DNA of 64,000 nucleotides from Aminobacter sp. AP02 (GCF_003148805.1 NZ_QGGX01000002.1:248001-312000), one strand, 5' to 3'. Numbered from the stretch's first letter, positions 1-9,806 are shown. Numbers and translations are program-made. The notes: generated from the sequence alone by a model not told the origin.

Positions 1-930
1 GATGCGCAGTTCGCCCGCGATCTGATGAGCTATTTCCCCGATCGCATGTCGAAGAAATACGAAGCCGAGATCAACGGTCACCGGCTGCGTCGGGAGATCA
101 TCACGCGCGTGCTGGTCAACGACCTGGTCAATCGGGGCGGGCCGTCCTTCGTCAACCGACTGCAGGAGGCCAGCGGTCGCTCCGCGGCGGACGTGGCACG
201 TGTCTTCGCCGTGGTGCGCGACGGCTTTGCACTGCCCGCGCTTTATGCGGAGATCGATGCGCTCGACAATATTGTCGACGGCATGACGCAGCTCGACCTT
301 TATCAGGCGGTGAGCCGGCTGCTCTTTGCCACCAGCGGCTGGTATCTCCGCAACCACCACGGCGATGCACCGCTGGCGAGCCGCATAGCCGAGCTGCATG
401 AGGCGCGCGCGGCTCTCGAAAACAAGTTCGCAGGGATGCTGCCCGCCTTCACCCAGGACCGCATCCAGAAGCGCAAGGCGGGCTTCGCCGCGGCCGGGGC
501 ACCGGAGAAGCTGGCCGAGCGGCTGTCGCTGCTCGAAGTCGGCGAACTGGTGCCCGACATCGCGCTGGTGGCCAAGACGGCCAAGGCCGACATCGTTGCC
601 GCCGCCAAGGCGTTCTTCGGGGTCAGCGAGGCGTTCCGCATTCCGCGCATCGAAGACGCCGCCAATGCGATATCGAGCTCCGACTATTATGAGGGGCTGG
701 CGCTGTCGCGGGCATCGGACACGATCAGTGCGGCACGTCGCGGCATCGCGGTTGCGGCGCTGACCGGTTTCGGCAGCGCTCCCGATCCTGTCGCGGCCTG
801 GCTCGAAGCGGGTGGTGAACGCATCAACCGCACCCGCGAAAGGCTGCAGGCGCTGACGGAAGGTGGCGACATCTCCGTGTCGCGTCTGACGGTTGCCGCC
901 GGGCTGATGAGCGATCTGTCGGGCCGATAA
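1..930 (+). CDS. NAD-specific glutamate dehydrogenase (large type), C-terminal part
   Basis: The frame is open from the first base of the window and ends at a TAA at 928-930, so only the last 309 codons are present. The residues read as the helical C-terminal region of the ~180 kDa NAD-glutamate dehydrogenase family (about 1,600 residues in full), for example 'NDLVNRGGPSFVNRLQ' and 'DALDNIVDGMTQLDLY'. The family deaminates glutamate to 2-oxoglutarate with NAD in the cytoplasm. The catalytic dehydrogenase core lies upstream, outside the window, so activity cannot be judged here. A strong hairpin follows the stop codon, which suggests this gene ends its own transcript. Family assignment is from recognised sequence; I could not run a search. 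Confidence 0.9.
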   Translation, partial: DAQFARDLMSYFPDRMSKKYEAEINGHRLRREIITRVLVNDLVNRGGPSFVNRLQEASGRSAADVARVFAVVRDGFALPALYAEIDALDNIVDGMTQLDLYQAVSRLLFATSGWYLRNHHGDAPLASRIAELHEARAALENKFAGMLPAFTQDRIQKRKAGFAAAGAPEKLAERLSLLEVGELVPDIALVAKTAKADIVAAAKAFFGVSEAFRIPRIEDAANAISSSDYYEGLALSRASDTISAARRGIAVAALTGFGSAPDPVAAWLEAGGERINRTRERLQALTEGGDISVSRLTVAAGLMSDLSGR

Positions 931-944
931 CGGTTTTCGACCTG

Positions 945-975
945 GCCTGCCGCCATTGAGGCGGCAGGCGTTTTC
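945..975 (+). terminator. Rho-independent terminator after glutamate dehydrogenase
   Basis: A perfect 10-bp stem (GCCTGCCGCC / GGCGGCAGGC) with a 5-nt loop sits 14 bases after the stop codon and is followed by GTTTTCCC. The T-run is short but the stem is very stable. Confidence 0.75.
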
Positions 976-1035
976 CCGAGCGAACGAACTGCGCTATAGC
1001 TCCAAGCCGCGCTGATGCGGCGTGGTGGAGGGATG

Positions 1036-2412
1036 ATGGCTGATTCGATGGTGGTTCAACGCACGCCGCGGCGCGGCGTCTGGGGCTGGATGTTCTTCGA
1101 CTGGGCAGCGCAGCCTTTTTTCACCGTGGTGACCACTTTCATCTTCGGGCCCTATTTCGTTGCGCGCATGGCAACCGATCCAGCCATGGGGCAAGCTGCC
1201 TGGGGCTACGGTATTGCCGCGGCAGGCTTCGTCATCGCAATATTGTCGCCGGTGCTTGGTTCGATCGCCGACCAGACCGGCCCGCGCAAGCCGTGGATCG
1301 CGTTCTTTGCGGCGATCAAGATTACCAGCCTCTGCCTGCTCTGGTACGCGGCTCCGGGCTCGCCGCTCGTGCCGGTGGTGCTGCTGTTTTCGCTCGCTTC
1401 GGTGGCGGCGGAATTCTCCATCGTTTTCAATGATTCGATGATGCCGCGCCTGGTTTCCAAAGAAGAGATCGGCAAGGTCTCCAACATCGCCTGGGGCCTT
1501 GGCTATCTCGGCGGCATGATCGTGCTGATCTTCGTCGTTGCGTTCATGGCGGCATCGCCTGAAACGGGCAAGACCATCATCGGCGCAACGCCCGTGTTCG
1601 GGCTCGATTCCGCGCTCGGCGAGGATGCACGCGCCACAGGCCCTATTGCGGCGCTGTGGTATTTCGTCTTCATCCTGCCGATGTTCTTCTTCACGCCGGA
1701 CAGCGGCAAGGGCATCGCCATCCGCCCTGCCGTGCGCCTTGGTCTTAGCGAGCTCAAGTCGACGCTGGGTGAAGTGCGCCAGCGCACCGGCATCTTCCGC
1801 TTCCTCGTTGCCCGCATGATCTACCAGGACGGCGTCAACGCGCTGCTGGGTCTGGGCGGCGCCTTTGCCGCGGCGATGTTTGGCTGGTCGATCACCGAGA
1901 TCGGCATTTACGGCATCATCTTGAACGTCGTCGCCATCTTCGGCTGCCTGGTCGCAAGCCGGCTCGATACCGGCTTTGGTTCCAAGGTCGTGGTGGTGGC
2001 TTCACTGGTGCTATTGACCATCGCCACGGTCGGAATCGTATCGACCGGACCAGGCTACACGCTTTTCGGCCTGTGGCAGATGCCGGGCGCCGACACCGGA
2101 GGGCTGTTCGGAACGGCAGCAGAGAAGGCCTACATCGCCTTCGGGCTTTTGGTGGGCATAGCTTTTGGGCCTGTGCAGGCGTCGTCGCGCTCCTACATGG
2201 CGCGAAGCGTGTCGGCCGACGAGGCCGGGCGATATTTCGGGCTCTATGCGCTGTCGGGCAGGGCGACGAGTTTCGTTGCACCCTTCGTGGTTGCCACTGT
2301 CACGGCCTTGAGCGGTTCGCCACGCCTCGGCATGGCGACGATCATCATCTTCTTCGCCGTCGGGCTCGCCGTGCTCTTGCGCACGCCCTATCCGGCCGAC
2401 GAGGTGAAATAG
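1036..2412 (+). CDS. MFS transporter, UMF1 (Atg22-like) family
   Basis: A predicted inner-membrane permease of 458 residues with roughly 12 hydrophobic segments. The N-terminus 'GVWGWMFFDWAAQPFFTVV' is characteristic of the UMF1 family (the Atg22-like branch of the major facilitator superfamily), as is 'PVLGSIADQTGPRKPW' after the second or third helix. The substrate is unknown; eukaryotic Atg22 exports amino acids from vacuoles, but that role should not be transferred to bacteria. The frame could open at 1015, but a GGAGGG at 1027-1032 lies directly before tandem ATG codons at 1033 and 1036, so a start there is more likely; 1036 gives the better spacing. It stands alone between two terminator-like hairpins and converges on purH. 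Confidence 0.85.
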   Translation: MADSMVVQRTPRRGVWGWMFFDWAAQPFFTVVTTFIFGPYFVARMATDPAMGQAAWGYGIAAAGFVIAILSPVLGSIADQTGPRKPWIAFFAAIKITSLCLLWYAAPGSPLVPVVLLFSLASVAAEFSIVFNDSMMPRLVSKEEIGKVSNIAWGLGYLGGMIVLIFVVAFMAASPETGKTIIGATPVFGLDSALGEDARATGPIAALWYFVFILPMFFFTPDSGKGIAIRPAVRLGLSELKSTLGEVRQRTGIFRFLVARMIYQDGVNALLGLGGAFAAAMFGWSITEIGIYGIILNVVAIFGCLVASRLDTGFGSKVVVVASLVLLTIATVGIVSTGPGYTLFGLWQMPGADTGGLFGTAAEKAYIAFGLLVGIAFGPVQASSRSYMARSVSADEAGRYFGLYALSGRATSFVAPFVVATVTALSGSPRLGMATIIIFFAVGLAVLLRTPYPADEVK

Positions 2413-2442
2413 AACACCCTGCTCTGATCCACCGCCGGATCG

Positions 2443-2463
2443 ACCCTCCCCGCAAGGGAGGGT
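2443..2463. terminator. Hairpin between convergent genes
   Basis: An 8-bp perfect stem (ACCCTCCC / GGGAGGGT) with loop CGCAA lies between the UMF1 transporter stop and the purH stop (opposite strands). There is no clear T-run on either side, so a bidirectional terminator is plausible but not certain. Confidence 0.45.
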
Positions 2464-2470
2464 GAAGGCC

Positions 2471-4087
2471 TCAGTGCCGGAAGTGCCTCACGCCCGTGAA
2501 GACCATGGCGATGCCATGCTCGTCTGCTGCTGATATGACGTCGTCGTCCCGCATCGAGCCGCCTGGCTGGATGACGGCGGTTGCGCCTGCCTCGACCGCC
2601 GAAAGCAGACCGTCGGCGAAGGGGAAGAATGCGTCGGAAGCGACGACCGAGCCCTTGGTCAACGGCTCCGCCATGCCGGCTGCTTCAGCCGCGTCGAGCG
2701 CCTTGCGGGCGGCGATGCGGGCCGAGTCGACGCGGCTCATCTGGCCGGCGCCGACACCAACGGTGGCGAGGTCGCGGGCATAGACGATGGCGTTCGACTT
2801 GACGTGCTTGGCGACGCGGAAGGCGAACTTCAGGTCTTCCAGTTCGCTCTGGGTCGGCTGGCGCTTGGTGACCACCTGCAGTTCCAGCGCATCGACGACA
2901 GCGTTGTCGCGCGACTGGACGAGCAGGCCGCCGGCAACCGATTTCACGGCCACGCCGGCGCGATCCGGGTCGGGCAGGCCGCCGGTGACGAGCAGGCGCA
3001 GGTTCTTCTTGGCGGCGATGATCGCCTGCGCCTGGGGGGTGGCGTCAGGCGCGATGATGACCTCGGTGAAGATCTTGACGATTTCCTCGGCAGCCTCGGC
3101 GTCAAGGATGCGGTTGAGCGCGACGATGCCGCCGAACGCCGAAACCGGATCGCAGGCCAGCGCCTTGGCATAGGCCTCGGCGAGGGTGGCGCCTTCGGCG
3201 ACGCCGCACGGATTGGCGTGCTTGATGATGGCGACCGCCGCGGTGCGGACAGGATCGAACTCGCCGACGAGTTCGAACGCGGCATCGGTATCGTTGATGT
3301 TGTTGTAGGAGAGCTGCTTGCCCTGCAACTGGGTTGCCGTGGCAACGCCGGGACGCTTGTCGCCGGTCAGGTAGAAGCCGGCTGACTGGTGGGGGTTTTC
3401 GCCATAACGCATGACGCTCTGCAGTTTGCCGCCGAAGGCGCGCCAGTCGGGCGTTTCGATCTCAAGTGCCTCGGCGAACCAGCCCGAGATCGCTGCGTCA
3501 TAGGCGGCGGTGCGCGCAAAGGCTTTGGCAGCGAGCTTCTTGCGGAACTCGTAGGACAGGCAGCCATTGTTGGCGACGATGCTGTCGAGCACCTCCTTGT
3601 AGTCGGCCGGATCGGTGACGATGGCGACATAGGCATGGTTCTTGGCCGAGGCGCGGACCATGGCTGGGCCGCCAATGTCGATGTTCTCGACGATCGAGGC
3701 GTAATGCGCGCCGGAATTGCGCACCTCCTCGAAGGGATAGAGGTTCACCACGACAAGGTCGATCGGCTGGATGCCGTGCTCGGACATGGCCGCCACATGT
3801 TCGGGATCGTCGCGGACACCCAGAAGCGCCCCATGGACCGAGGGATGCAGCGTCTTGACGCGGCCATCCATGATCTCGGGAAAGCCGGTCAGCTCCGAGA
3901 CGTCTCGGACCGCGATTCCCTCGGCGGCGATGGACTTGGCCGTGCCGCCGGTGGAGACCAGCTCGACACCGACATTGGCGAGACATTGGGCGAAGCCGAT
4001 CAGGCCGGTCTTGTCGGAGACCGACAGCAAGGCGCGGCGGATCGGTACCAGGTCGGGAGCGGGGATCTTCTTGGAAATCACGGCCAT
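2471..4087 (-). CDS. purH: Bifunctional AICAR formyltransferase / IMP cyclohydrolase
   Basis: PurH performs the last two steps of de novo IMP synthesis in the cytoplasm: formylation of AICAR, then ring closure to IMP. The 538-residue length is normal. The N-terminal cyclohydrolase domain begins '[13 protein letters not shown]' and contains '[12 protein letters not shown]' and '[12 protein letters not shown]'; the C-terminal transformylase half contains 'LRYGENPHQ'-type sequence ('[14 protein letters not shown]') and '[11 protein letters not shown]'. The longest frame starts with a GTG at 4105, but the ATG at 4087 gives the usual '[20 protein letters not shown]' start of rhizobial PurH. It is the last gene of a minus-strand run htpX-rsmB-heparinase-purH. 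Confidence 0.97.
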   Translation of the reverse strand: MAVISKKIPAPDLVPIRRALLSVSDKTGLIGFAQCLANVGVELVSTGGTAKSIAAEGIAVRDVSELTGFPEIMDGRVKTLHPSVHGALLGVRDDPEHVAAMSEHGIQPIDLVVVNLYPFEEVRNSGAHYASIVENIDIGGPAMVRASAKNHAYVAIVTDPADYKEVLDSIVANNGCLSYEFRKKLAAKAFARTAAYDAAISGWFAEALEIETPDWRAFGGKLQSVMRYGENPHQSAGFYLTGDKRPGVATATQLQGKQLSYNNINDTDAAFELVGEFDPVRTAAVAIIKHANPCGVAEGATLAEAYAKALACDPVSAFGGIVALNRILDAEAAEEIVKIFTEVIIAPDATPQAQAIIAAKKNLRLLVTGGLPDPDRAGVAVKSVAGGLLVQSRDNAVVDALELQVVTKRQPTQSELEDLKFAFRVAKHVKSNAIVYARDLATVGVGAGQMSRVDSARIAARKALDAAEAAGMAEPLTKGSVVASDAFFPFADGLLSAVEAGATAVIQPGGSMRDDDVISAADEHGIAMVFTGVRHFRH

Positions 4088-4179
4088 GGCGAGGGGGCCT
4101 TTCACGGCTGGGAGGGAGACGCGGTTACGCGCGGCCTAGCATACGAGGCCTCAAAATCAAGGCGCACGGCGCTTTTCAC

Positions 4180-5898
4180 TCAGTTTTCGAGGCGGCCGAT
4201 GATGCGGGTGCGCGAGAACTGCCAATGCACCTCGGAGATTTCAGAGGCCTTGAAGTTCAGCACGATCTGGCGCGAGCGGCGCGGCCCGCCGAGACCGGCG
4301 AAGTAGATCGATTCTTCAACCTCGGCAGGAACGTCGGGGGAGATGAAGACCCAGGTGTCGATATCGGGACCTGTCAGCACCAGCCGCTCCTTTTGGTCGC
4401 GGAACAGCTGGACGTCGGGATGGACATGGAAGCGCACCGTGACGAGGTCGCGGCCTTTCTTGATCGGCGTATTGCCGGCGCGAAGAATGCGGTCGCAGCC
4501 CGACAGGATGTTGCCGCCGGCGGCCAGGCTGAGCTCGCGTTCGTGGTGGAGACCGAAGCGCTGCGCGTAGCCGTCATGTCGAGCGGTGAAGCCGTGAATC
4601 CCAGGCTTGTCGGTCCGTTGCGACGGCACCGATTTCGGTCCGCCAAAAAGCGGGCTGCCAAGGAGGCCGCTGATACGGTGCGAATGGGCGAAACTTGCCG
4701 ACGAGGTGTCGTTGATGGTGACGGTGGAGTGCGCGGCAGTGGCTCGTGCCAATGGCTTGAGTTCGGCCAGCCCATAGGTGTCGACGCCGGCATTGACGAT
4801 GTAGTGCTGGCGGCCCGACGACATCTCGAAGGACAGGCACCCGGCGTGGGCATAGTTCGACACCTCGATGGGAGGTGCGGTGCCCGTGTCGGCAATGACG
4901 GTCGTGCCGCCCATCGCAAGGCGCTCGTAGCCCGAATGGGTGGCGTGCAAGGGCGGCGCGCCGGCGGTGTCGTCGTGGCGCAGGATAGCCGCGATGCGGT
5001 CATGGATGGTGGCGCCCATGCCGTTGAAACGGGCAAGGCTGCCGTCCTGGTGGCGGAAGAAGCGCAGCGCCGGCAGCATGCGCTCGACCGCGTTGATCAG
5101 CGCCAGGGGCGGCTGCTCGGCCTGGTTGGCATAGGTGTGGCGCAGTGGCAGCAGGTCGGCGAGGATTTCGAGCACAGCCATCGGATTGCGTGAGACATGG
5201 CCGCCGTCGGGCAGGATCTGGCGGTCGAGTTCGTCGGCGAGATTGCGGGTGGCCGAGCGCAGCGCGGAAACGGGCGCGGGCAGCGATAGGGCGGCAAAGG
5301 CGAGTGCGATGCGCGCCCTGAGCCGGTCCTTGCCGGCCGGCATCTCGCGCGCCATCGACCTGAGATAGCGGATCTGCATCGCCAGCGAGCGCAGGAAAGC
5401 GCGGTAGAAGGCGAATTCGGCGCCCTGCAGCACGACCGAGGAATGTTGCAGCCAAGCGATAATGCGCTTCGCGGTGGTCGCCGGTTCCCAGGCTGTGCCG
5501 GAGATGCGGTTGCCGTGCATGGCGATCCAGTCGGAGACAAGCGCGCGGGCGTTCGCCGCGGCAAGCTCGGTGCCGGCGGCGCGCATGTGGCGCAACCAGC
5601 GAAATCCATGCAGGCTGCGCTGCCAGCCTCTGTTGGGTACCTCCACGAGGAAGGGCGACTGGCCGCCCGTCTCGACCAGATGGCCCGACAGTGGAAAGCG
5701 GCCATAGTAGATTTCGAGCGCGATCTGGGGGTCGGCAAGGCGCAGATCGGGCGGGGCGATCAGGACGCGTTCGGGCGTGCGCCCGGAGTAGCGCCAGCGG
5801 TAAGCCGGGCCGGCGCGCAGACGCCTTCGTGTCTTGCGCCAAAACTCCTTGGCGACGAGTGCCCAAAGGCGCGTCGTGTTGTCCGCCGCGATCGACAA
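4180..5898 (-). CDS. Heparinase II/III family protein
   Basis: A 572-residue protein with the two-part layout of heparinase II/III-like proteins: an alpha/alpha-toroid N-terminal half (for example 'PLSGHLVETGGQSPF', 'ISGTAWEPATTAKRIIAWL') and a beta-sandwich C-terminal half beginning near 'SGYERLAMGGTTVIADTG' and including 'AGCLSFEMSSGRQHYIVNAG' and 'TAAHSTVTINDTSS'. The family contains polysaccharide lyases, but in Rhizobiales this gene is a conserved neighbour of rsmB and purH and its substrate is not known to me. No clear signal peptide is seen at the annotated start. The ATG at 5898 is the first in frame. It lies 93 bases downstream of rsmB and 92 upstream of purH on the same strand, so co-transcription is likely. 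Confidence 0.85.
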   Translation of the reverse strand: MSIAADNTTRLWALVAKEFWRKTRRRLRAGPAYRWRYSGRTPERVLIAPPDLRLADPQIALEIYYGRFPLSGHLVETGGQSPFLVEVPNRGWQRSLHGFRWLRHMRAAGTELAAANARALVSDWIAMHGNRISGTAWEPATTAKRIIAWLQHSSVVLQGAEFAFYRAFLRSLAMQIRYLRSMAREMPAGKDRLRARIALAFAALSLPAPVSALRSATRNLADELDRQILPDGGHVSRNPMAVLEILADLLPLRHTYANQAEQPPLALINAVERMLPALRFFRHQDGSLARFNGMGATIHDRIAAILRHDDTAGAPPLHATHSGYERLAMGGTTVIADTGTAPPIEVSNYAHAGCLSFEMSSGRQHYIVNAGVDTYGLAELKPLARATAAHSTVTINDTSSASFAHSHRISGLLGSPLFGGPKSVPSQRTDKPGIHGFTARHDGYAQRFGLHHERELSLAAGGNILSGCDRILRAGNTPIKKGRDLVTVRFHVHPDVQLFRDQKERLVLTGPDIDTWVFISPDVPAEVEESIYFAGLGGPRRSRQIVLNFKASEISEVHWQFSRTRIIGRLEN

Positions 5899-5991
5899 AA
5901 TCCCTCCTGACGCAACCTACGTCGTGGTCAAATTAGGTTGTTTCAAAGGCGGGCGCGAGGGTGAATTTTCCGTAAACACCGGTTCTTCGCC

Positions 5992-7395
5992 TCAGGCGAG
6001 ACGGCGGAACCGCGCGGCAAAGAAGCCGTCGAGACCTGACATGGCGGGGTCACCGAGATCAAATCCGGCCGGGGTGGTACGCAGGAAACCGGCTTCGGTG
6101 ATGAAATCGTCGATACCTGCGACCTCGCCCCTAGGAATCGGATCCAGTTCGACCTTGCCCTTGTGGTCCGCGAGGAAACTAGCGGCGAGCGCTTCGCCTT
6201 CTTCTGGATCGAGCGAGCAGTTGGAAAAGACTATTCTGCCGCCCGGTTTTACCAGCTTCAGCGTCGCGTCGAGCAGGTTGCGCTGAACACCGGCGAGCTT
6301 GGTAATGTCGGCCGGAGACTTGGTCCACAATACGTCGGGGTGGCGGCGCACGGTGCCTGTCGACGAACACGGCGCGTCGAGCAGGACCGCGTCGAAGAGT
6401 TCTTCGGGCGCATAGGCGAGGATGTCGGCATTGACCTTGTCGGCTTCGAGGCCCAGGCGCTCGAGATTGCCGGCGAGGCGGGCAAGGCGGTTCTTCGAAG
6501 CTTCGACGGCCGTAACCCTGGCTCCCGTGAGCACGAGCTGCGCTGTCTTGCCGCCGGGAGCGGCGCAAAGGTCGGCGACACGCTGTCCGGATACGTCGCC
6601 GAACAGCTTTGCAGGCAGAGCGGCGGCGGCGTCCTGGACCCACCAGGCGCCCTCTGTGAAGCCGGGCAATTCTGCGACCGGCCCGGCCAAGCGCTCGATG
6701 CGTATCGAACCGGTGGGCAGCACGGTGCCGCCCAGTTGCTCAGCCCACTTGTACAGGTCGGATTTGGCCGTGAAATCGACAGGTGCCTCGATGCGGTGGG
6801 CGGCGAGGATCTGCTTTGCCTGCTCGGCACCGTAGGCGGCGGTCAGGCGCTCGACGAACCAGTCCGGAGCGTCGTTGGTCGTGGCCAGCATCTCCGGCAG
6901 TTCGGCAGCCTTAGCGCGTGCAAGGGTGCGCAGCACGCCATTGACCAGGCCGGAAAAGCGCACGGTACGCGGGTCGGCCTTGGCGTGGGTCACGGCGAGG
7001 TCGACGGCGGCACTGTCGGGAATGTCGAGGAACAGGATCTGCGCAGCTGCGACATGCAGGATATGGGTGAGCACCGTCGCATTGGCGGGTAGCGGGTTTT
7101 CCAGGCGGCGCGAGATCAGCTTGCCGATGGTGACGCGATGGCGCAGGGCCGTGGCGAGGATGGCGCGGACGAGACCGCGATCGCGCATGTCGAGCGCGCG
7201 GAATTGCGGATGGCCATGCTCGTGATCGGTGAGGCCATCGAGCGGTGTCTTGGCGTCGATCGTCGCGGCGAGCAGGCGCGCGGCGGCCATGCGCGCGGCG
7301 ATGCCGGGGACGTCGGGAACGGCGGACGGGCGGCTGCCCTTGGCGTTATTAGTGCGCGCGCGGTTTCGCTTGGGGTCGCGCTGGTCGCCGCTCAC
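5992..7395 (-). CDS. rsmB: RsmB/NOP-family RNA (cytosine-5) methyltransferase
   Basis: This 467-residue protein has an N-terminal NusB-like RNA-binding domain (about residues 30-160, with '[16 protein letters not shown]') followed by a Rossmann SAM-dependent methyltransferase domain. Motif I reads '[16 protein letters not shown]', motif IV '[15 protein letters not shown]' and motif VI '[11 protein letters not shown]'. The two cysteines (PCS and NCS) are the catalytic pair of m5C RNA methyltransferases; the usual motif VI is TCS, so the Thr-to-Asn change is minor. The likely target is 16S rRNA C967 by analogy to RsmB. The start overlaps the htpX stop by 4 bases, which indicates translational coupling. 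The very N-terminus is a basic low-complexity extension. Confidence 0.9.
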   Translation of the reverse strand: MSGDQRDPKRNRARTNNAKGSRPSAVPDVPGIAARMAAARLLAATIDAKTPLDGLTDHEHGHPQFRALDMRDRGLVRAILATALRHRVTIGKLISRRLENPLPANATVLTHILHVAAAQILFLDIPDSAAVDLAVTHAKADPRTVRFSGLVNGVLRTLARAKAAELPEMLATTNDAPDWFVERLTAAYGAEQAKQILAAHRIEAPVDFTAKSDLYKWAEQLGGTVLPTGSIRIERLAGPVAELPGFTEGAWWVQDAAAALPAKLFGDVSGQRVADLCAAPGGKTAQLVLTGARVTAVEASKNRLARLAGNLERLGLEADKVNADILAYAPEELFDAVLLDAPCSSTGTVRRHPDVLWTKSPADITKLAGVQRNLLDATLKLVKPGGRIVFSNCSLDPEEGEALAASFLADHKGKVELDPIPRGEVAGIDDFITEAGFLRTTPAGFDLGDPAMSGLDGFFAARFRRLA

Positions 7396-8408
7396 GACCT
7401 CGGGCCTTTCGGCCCGGACGGGTTACGCCCCCAGGGGCCGGACGGACGTGGTTGCTCAGGTTGCTTCTGGTCGGCGGGACGGCCGCCCCAAGGACCCTGC
7501 TGGCCCGAAGGTGCTGCGCGCTGTGAGGTCGGCTGCTGTGCCGTGCGCTGGGCAGGACGACCGACACCCTCATTCGCCATCGCCTGAAGGGCGGCGATGC
7601 GGTTTTCGGTATTGGGGTGGGTCGAGAAAAGATTGTCCATGCGCTCGCCGGAAAGAGGATTGATGATGAAGAGGGGAGCCATCGCTGGATTGCGCTCGGC
7701 TTCGGGGTTGTGGATGCGTTCGACGTTGCGGGCGATCTTGTCAAGGGCGGAAGCGAGCCAGAGCGGATTGCCACAGATTTCGGCGCCGCGACGGTCGGCC
7801 GAGTATTCGCGCGTGCGGCTGATCGCCATTTGCACCAGCATGGCGGCGAAAGGCGCGACGATCATCGCCACCAGCACGCCGATGAAGCCGAGCGGATTGT
7901 TGTTGTCGCGATTGCCGCCGAAGAAAAATGCGAAGTTGCCCAGCATCGAGATCGCGCCGGCAAGGGTCGCGGTGATAGTCATGATCAGCGTGTCGCGGTT
8001 TTCGATATGGGCGAGCTCGTGCGCCATGACGGCGGCAACTTCTTCATGCGACAGGCGCTGCAGCAGTCCCGTGGAGGCGGCGACGGCGGCATTTTGCGGA
8101 TTGCGGCCGGTGGCAAAGGCATTGGGCTGGGGGCTGTCGATCAGATAGACCTTGGGCATCGGCAGGCCGGCATTGGCAGCGAGGCCGCGCACGATGGCGT
8201 AGTATTCCGGCGCGTTGCGTTCGTCGACCTCGATGGCATGGTTCATGCGCAGAACCATCTTGTCGGAGTTCCAGTAGCTGAACAGGTTCATGCCCGCCGC
8301 CATAAGGAAGGCGATGGTCATGCCGCCTGTTCCGCCGATCAGGTAGCCGACGCCCATGAACAGCGCCGTCATGGTCGCCAGAAGCATCGCCGTCCGCATC
8401 ATGTTCAT
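7392..8408 (-). CDS. htpX: Membrane zinc metalloprotease HtpX
   Basis: HtpX is an inner-membrane M48 peptidase involved in quality control of membrane proteins, usually heat- or envelope-stress responsive. The sequence shows two N-terminal membrane segments (residues ~5-45), then the zinc motif HELAH at residues 130-134 with the downstream Glu in '[11 protein letters not shown]', and a second pair of membrane helices between. The C-terminal ~60 residues are a Gln/Pro/Gly/Arg-rich tail, longer than in E. coli HtpX and common in Rhizobiales. The ATG at 8408 is preceded by ACGGAG at good spacing. It is the first gene of the minus-strand block and is divergent from the DUF1674 gene, with 104 bases between the two start codons for both promoters. 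Confidence 0.95.
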   Translation of the reverse strand: MNMMRTAMLLATMTALFMGVGYLIGGTGGMTIAFLMAAGMNLFSYWNSDKMVLRMNHAIEVDERNAPEYYAIVRGLAANAGLPMPKVYLIDSPQPNAFATGRNPQNAAVAASTGLLQRLSHEEVAAVMAHELAHIENRDTLIMTITATLAGAISMLGNFAFFFGGNRDNNNPLGFIGVLVAMIVAPFAAMLVQMAISRTREYSADRRGAEICGNPLWLASALDKIARNVERIHNPEAERNPAMAPLFIINPLSGERMDNLFSTHPNTENRIAALQAMANEGVGRPAQRTAQQPTSQRAAPSGQQGPWGGRPADQKQPEQPRPSGPWGRNPSGPKGPRS

Positions 8409-8512
8409 CGTCTACTCCGTCCTTTTCCGTGCGCCAGGGTCGATCCTCGCGTCACGCTTCGCTATATGATGGGAGAGACAAGGTTCCGTTTCAATCATTT
8501 CCGAGGAATCCC

Positions 8513-8725
8513 ATGAACGACGCCAAGCAGCAGACGGAGCTGGAGACACCCGCACCAAAGGAACTTTCGCCGGCCGCCAGGCGCGCATTGGCGGAAGCCC
8601 AGGCGCGGCGCGAGGCATCCGACGCCGAGCAGGCAAAGCTCCCGCGAGAGATCGGTGGGCGTGGCGGCAAGGAGCCCGGACGCTACGGCGATTGGGAAAT
8701 CAAAGGCCTGACCAGCGATTTTTGA
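8513..8725 (+). CDS. DUF1674 protein (SDHAF4-like succinate dehydrogenase assembly factor)
   Basis: A 70-residue protein whose C-terminus 'GKEPGRYGDWEIKGLTSDF' matches the conserved end of DUF1674, the bacterial relatives of mitochondrial SDHAF4, which protects the flavinylated SdhA subunit during complex II assembly. The N-terminal half is charged and Ala-rich, with no signal peptide, consistent with a cytosolic protein. The frame is open from 8429, but an AGGA-type site just before the ATG at 8513 and the family length support this start. It is divergent from htpX. The role in SDH assembly is inferred from the eukaryotic family member. Confidence 0.85.
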   Translation: MNDAKQQTELETPAPKELSPAARRALAEAQARREASDAEQAKLPREIGGRGGKEPGRYGDWEIKGLTSDF

Positions 8726-8817
8726 AGCGCCTGTCCAGCGATTGTCTGGCCTGAGCAGGCTGCTGGAACCCAAATCTCGAGCTGATCGTTTGCCTGGGTG
8801 TTCTAGAAGGAGCGACC

Positions 8818-9087
8818 ATGATGAAATCGGTGATTGCGGGACTGTTTTTTGCTTCTGTGCTGGGTGGGCTGCCGGCACAGGCCCAGACCAAAGAGCCGCC
8901 GGTGCCGCCGGAGAAATCGCTCAAGCTTTCCGAGATCATTGGCAAGATCGAGAAACGTGACCAGTTCCGCTACATCTCCGAGATCGAATGGGAGAGCGAG
9001 GGCTATTACGACGTGGTCTACTACACGTTCGACAAGGCCAGGGTGGAAATGAAGATCGACCCGGTCAGCGGCGAGCCGAGGCTTTAG
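8818..9087 (+). CDS. PepSY domain-containing secreted protein
   Basis: An 89-residue protein with a clear signal peptide (cleavage expected after 'LPAQAQ', about residue 22) followed by a single PepSY-like domain: 'KLSEIIGKIEKRDQFRYISEIEWESEGYYDVVYYTFDKARVEMKIDPVSGEPRL'-type alternation of a helix and strands. (Shown in part: 'YYDVVYYTFDKARVE'.) PepSY domains are often found in periplasmic inhibitors or membrane-associated regulators; no specific partner can be named. The start has AAGGAG at 8807-8812; either ATG of the tandem pair at 8818/8821 is possible. It is a stand-alone small gene between DUF1674 and a thermonuclease gene. Confidence 0.8.
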   Translation: MMKSVIAGLFFASVLGGLPAQAQTKEPPVPPEKSLKLSEIIGKIEKRDQFRYISEIEWESEGYYDVVYYTFDKARVEMKIDPVSGEPRL

Positions 9088-9146
9088 GCCAGCAAGGCTC
9101 AATATGAGCAATTGCAACTTGCCTAATATAGGAATAAATACCTTGA

Positions 9147-9605
9147 ATGGATTCGATTTCCTTCAAGGTTGCAGCGATGTTGGCGGTCGTTTTCCTCACC
9201 CTCGGCCTGTCAACCACTGCCGAAGCCAAACGGCGCGACAATTTTGCCGGACCTGTGACTGCCCGCGTCGTCGAGGTGCTCGACGGCGACACCTTCCTGG
9301 CCGACGCCGAGATCTGGCCGGGCCAGACATTGAGGGTGAACATCCGCATCCGCGGCATCGACGCGCCTGAGATGAAGGCGCGATGCCAGTCGGAGCGCGA
9401 CGCCGCACACGCGGCACGCGCAGCCTTGGCCCGGCTGATGGCCGAGGGTCCTGTGTCGTTGTCGAACATTGGTGGCGCCAAATATTACGGCCGCGTACTG
9501 GCCGACGTCAGCACAGAGGCCGGCGAAGCAATTGCGGCGACAATGCTCGAGAATGGTCTTGTGCGCACTTATGGTGGTGGCAAGCGTGCTGGCTGGTGCG
9601 GGTAG
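9147..9605 (+). CDS. Secreted thermonuclease (SNase-like) family protein
   Basis: A 152-residue protein with a signal peptide (hydrophobic residues ~8-24, cleavage after 'TAEA') and one staphylococcal-nuclease-like domain. The active-site set is intact by eye: 'VLDGDTF' (metal Asp), 'IRGIDAPE' (Arg, Asp and Glu) and 'YYGRVLA' (second Arg). Such proteins are calcium-dependent phosphodiesterases that act on DNA or RNA in the periplasm or outside the cell. It ends with 'RAGWCG' and has no C-terminal Excalibur domain, unlike many relatives. No good Shine-Dalgarno is visible before the ATG at 9147. The gene stands alone and converges on the small ORF at 9734-9805. Confidence 0.85.
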   Translation: MDSISFKVAAMLAVVFLTLGLSTTAEAKRRDNFAGPVTARVVEVLDGDTFLADAEIWPGQTLRVNIRIRGIDAPEMKARCQSERDAAHAARAALARLMAEGPVSLSNIGGAKYYGRVLADVSTEAGEAIAATMLENGLVRTYGGGKRAGWCG

Positions 9606-9635
9606 CGAGCGCCGTTGCCAGACGAAGGCCTCTTG

Positions 9636-9672
9636 CAAAGGAAAAGGCCGCTCCCCTTGCAGGGAACGGCCT
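9636..9672 (-). terminator. Rho-independent terminator for the minus-strand small ORF
   Basis: The stem AGGCCG-N-TCCC pairs with GGGA-N-CGGCCT around a 6-nt loop. Read on the minus strand it is followed by TTTTCCTTT, the correct polarity to end a transcript carrying the short ORF at 9734-9805; on the plus strand no T-run follows. Confidence 0.65.
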
Positions 9673-9733
9673 CCGTGTTTCCGTCCATGGCGCGGCTCAG
9701 GCTGATTGAGTCACCAGCCGCGCATCTCGCGCC

Positions 9734-9805
9734 TTAACGGGAAGACTGCTTCCCGAAAGGGCAATCCGCTGAGGCCACGTTCTGGAAAACGAAATCACTC
9801 GACAT
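9734..9805 (-). CDS. Putative 23-residue small protein or leader peptide
   Basis: This short frame starts at ATG 9805 and ends at TAA 9734-9736. It begins MSSDFVFQN, contains 'SADCPFGK' with a single Cys, and ends in Ser-Ser-Arg. It has no hydrophobic segment and I do not recognise it. What supports it is context: the ATG is preceded at ideal spacing by a full-length extended Shine-Dalgarno (9807-9821), and a rho-independent terminator with the matching polarity follows about 60 bases downstream. Between stop and terminator there is a second potential stem. It could be a real microprotein or the leader peptide of a regulatory RNA; no biosynthetic amino-acid codon run typical of an attenuator is seen. 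It lies between convergent and same-strand genes in an otherwise empty 300-base gap. Confidence 0.5.
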   Translation of the reverse strand: MSSDFVFQNVASADCPFGKQSSR

Positions 9806-9806
9806 C

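Noticed and set aside
1036-2412. Autophagy-related (Atg22) function for the UMF1 transporter
   Set aside because: The name reflects fold similarity only; bacteria lack the vacuolar context.
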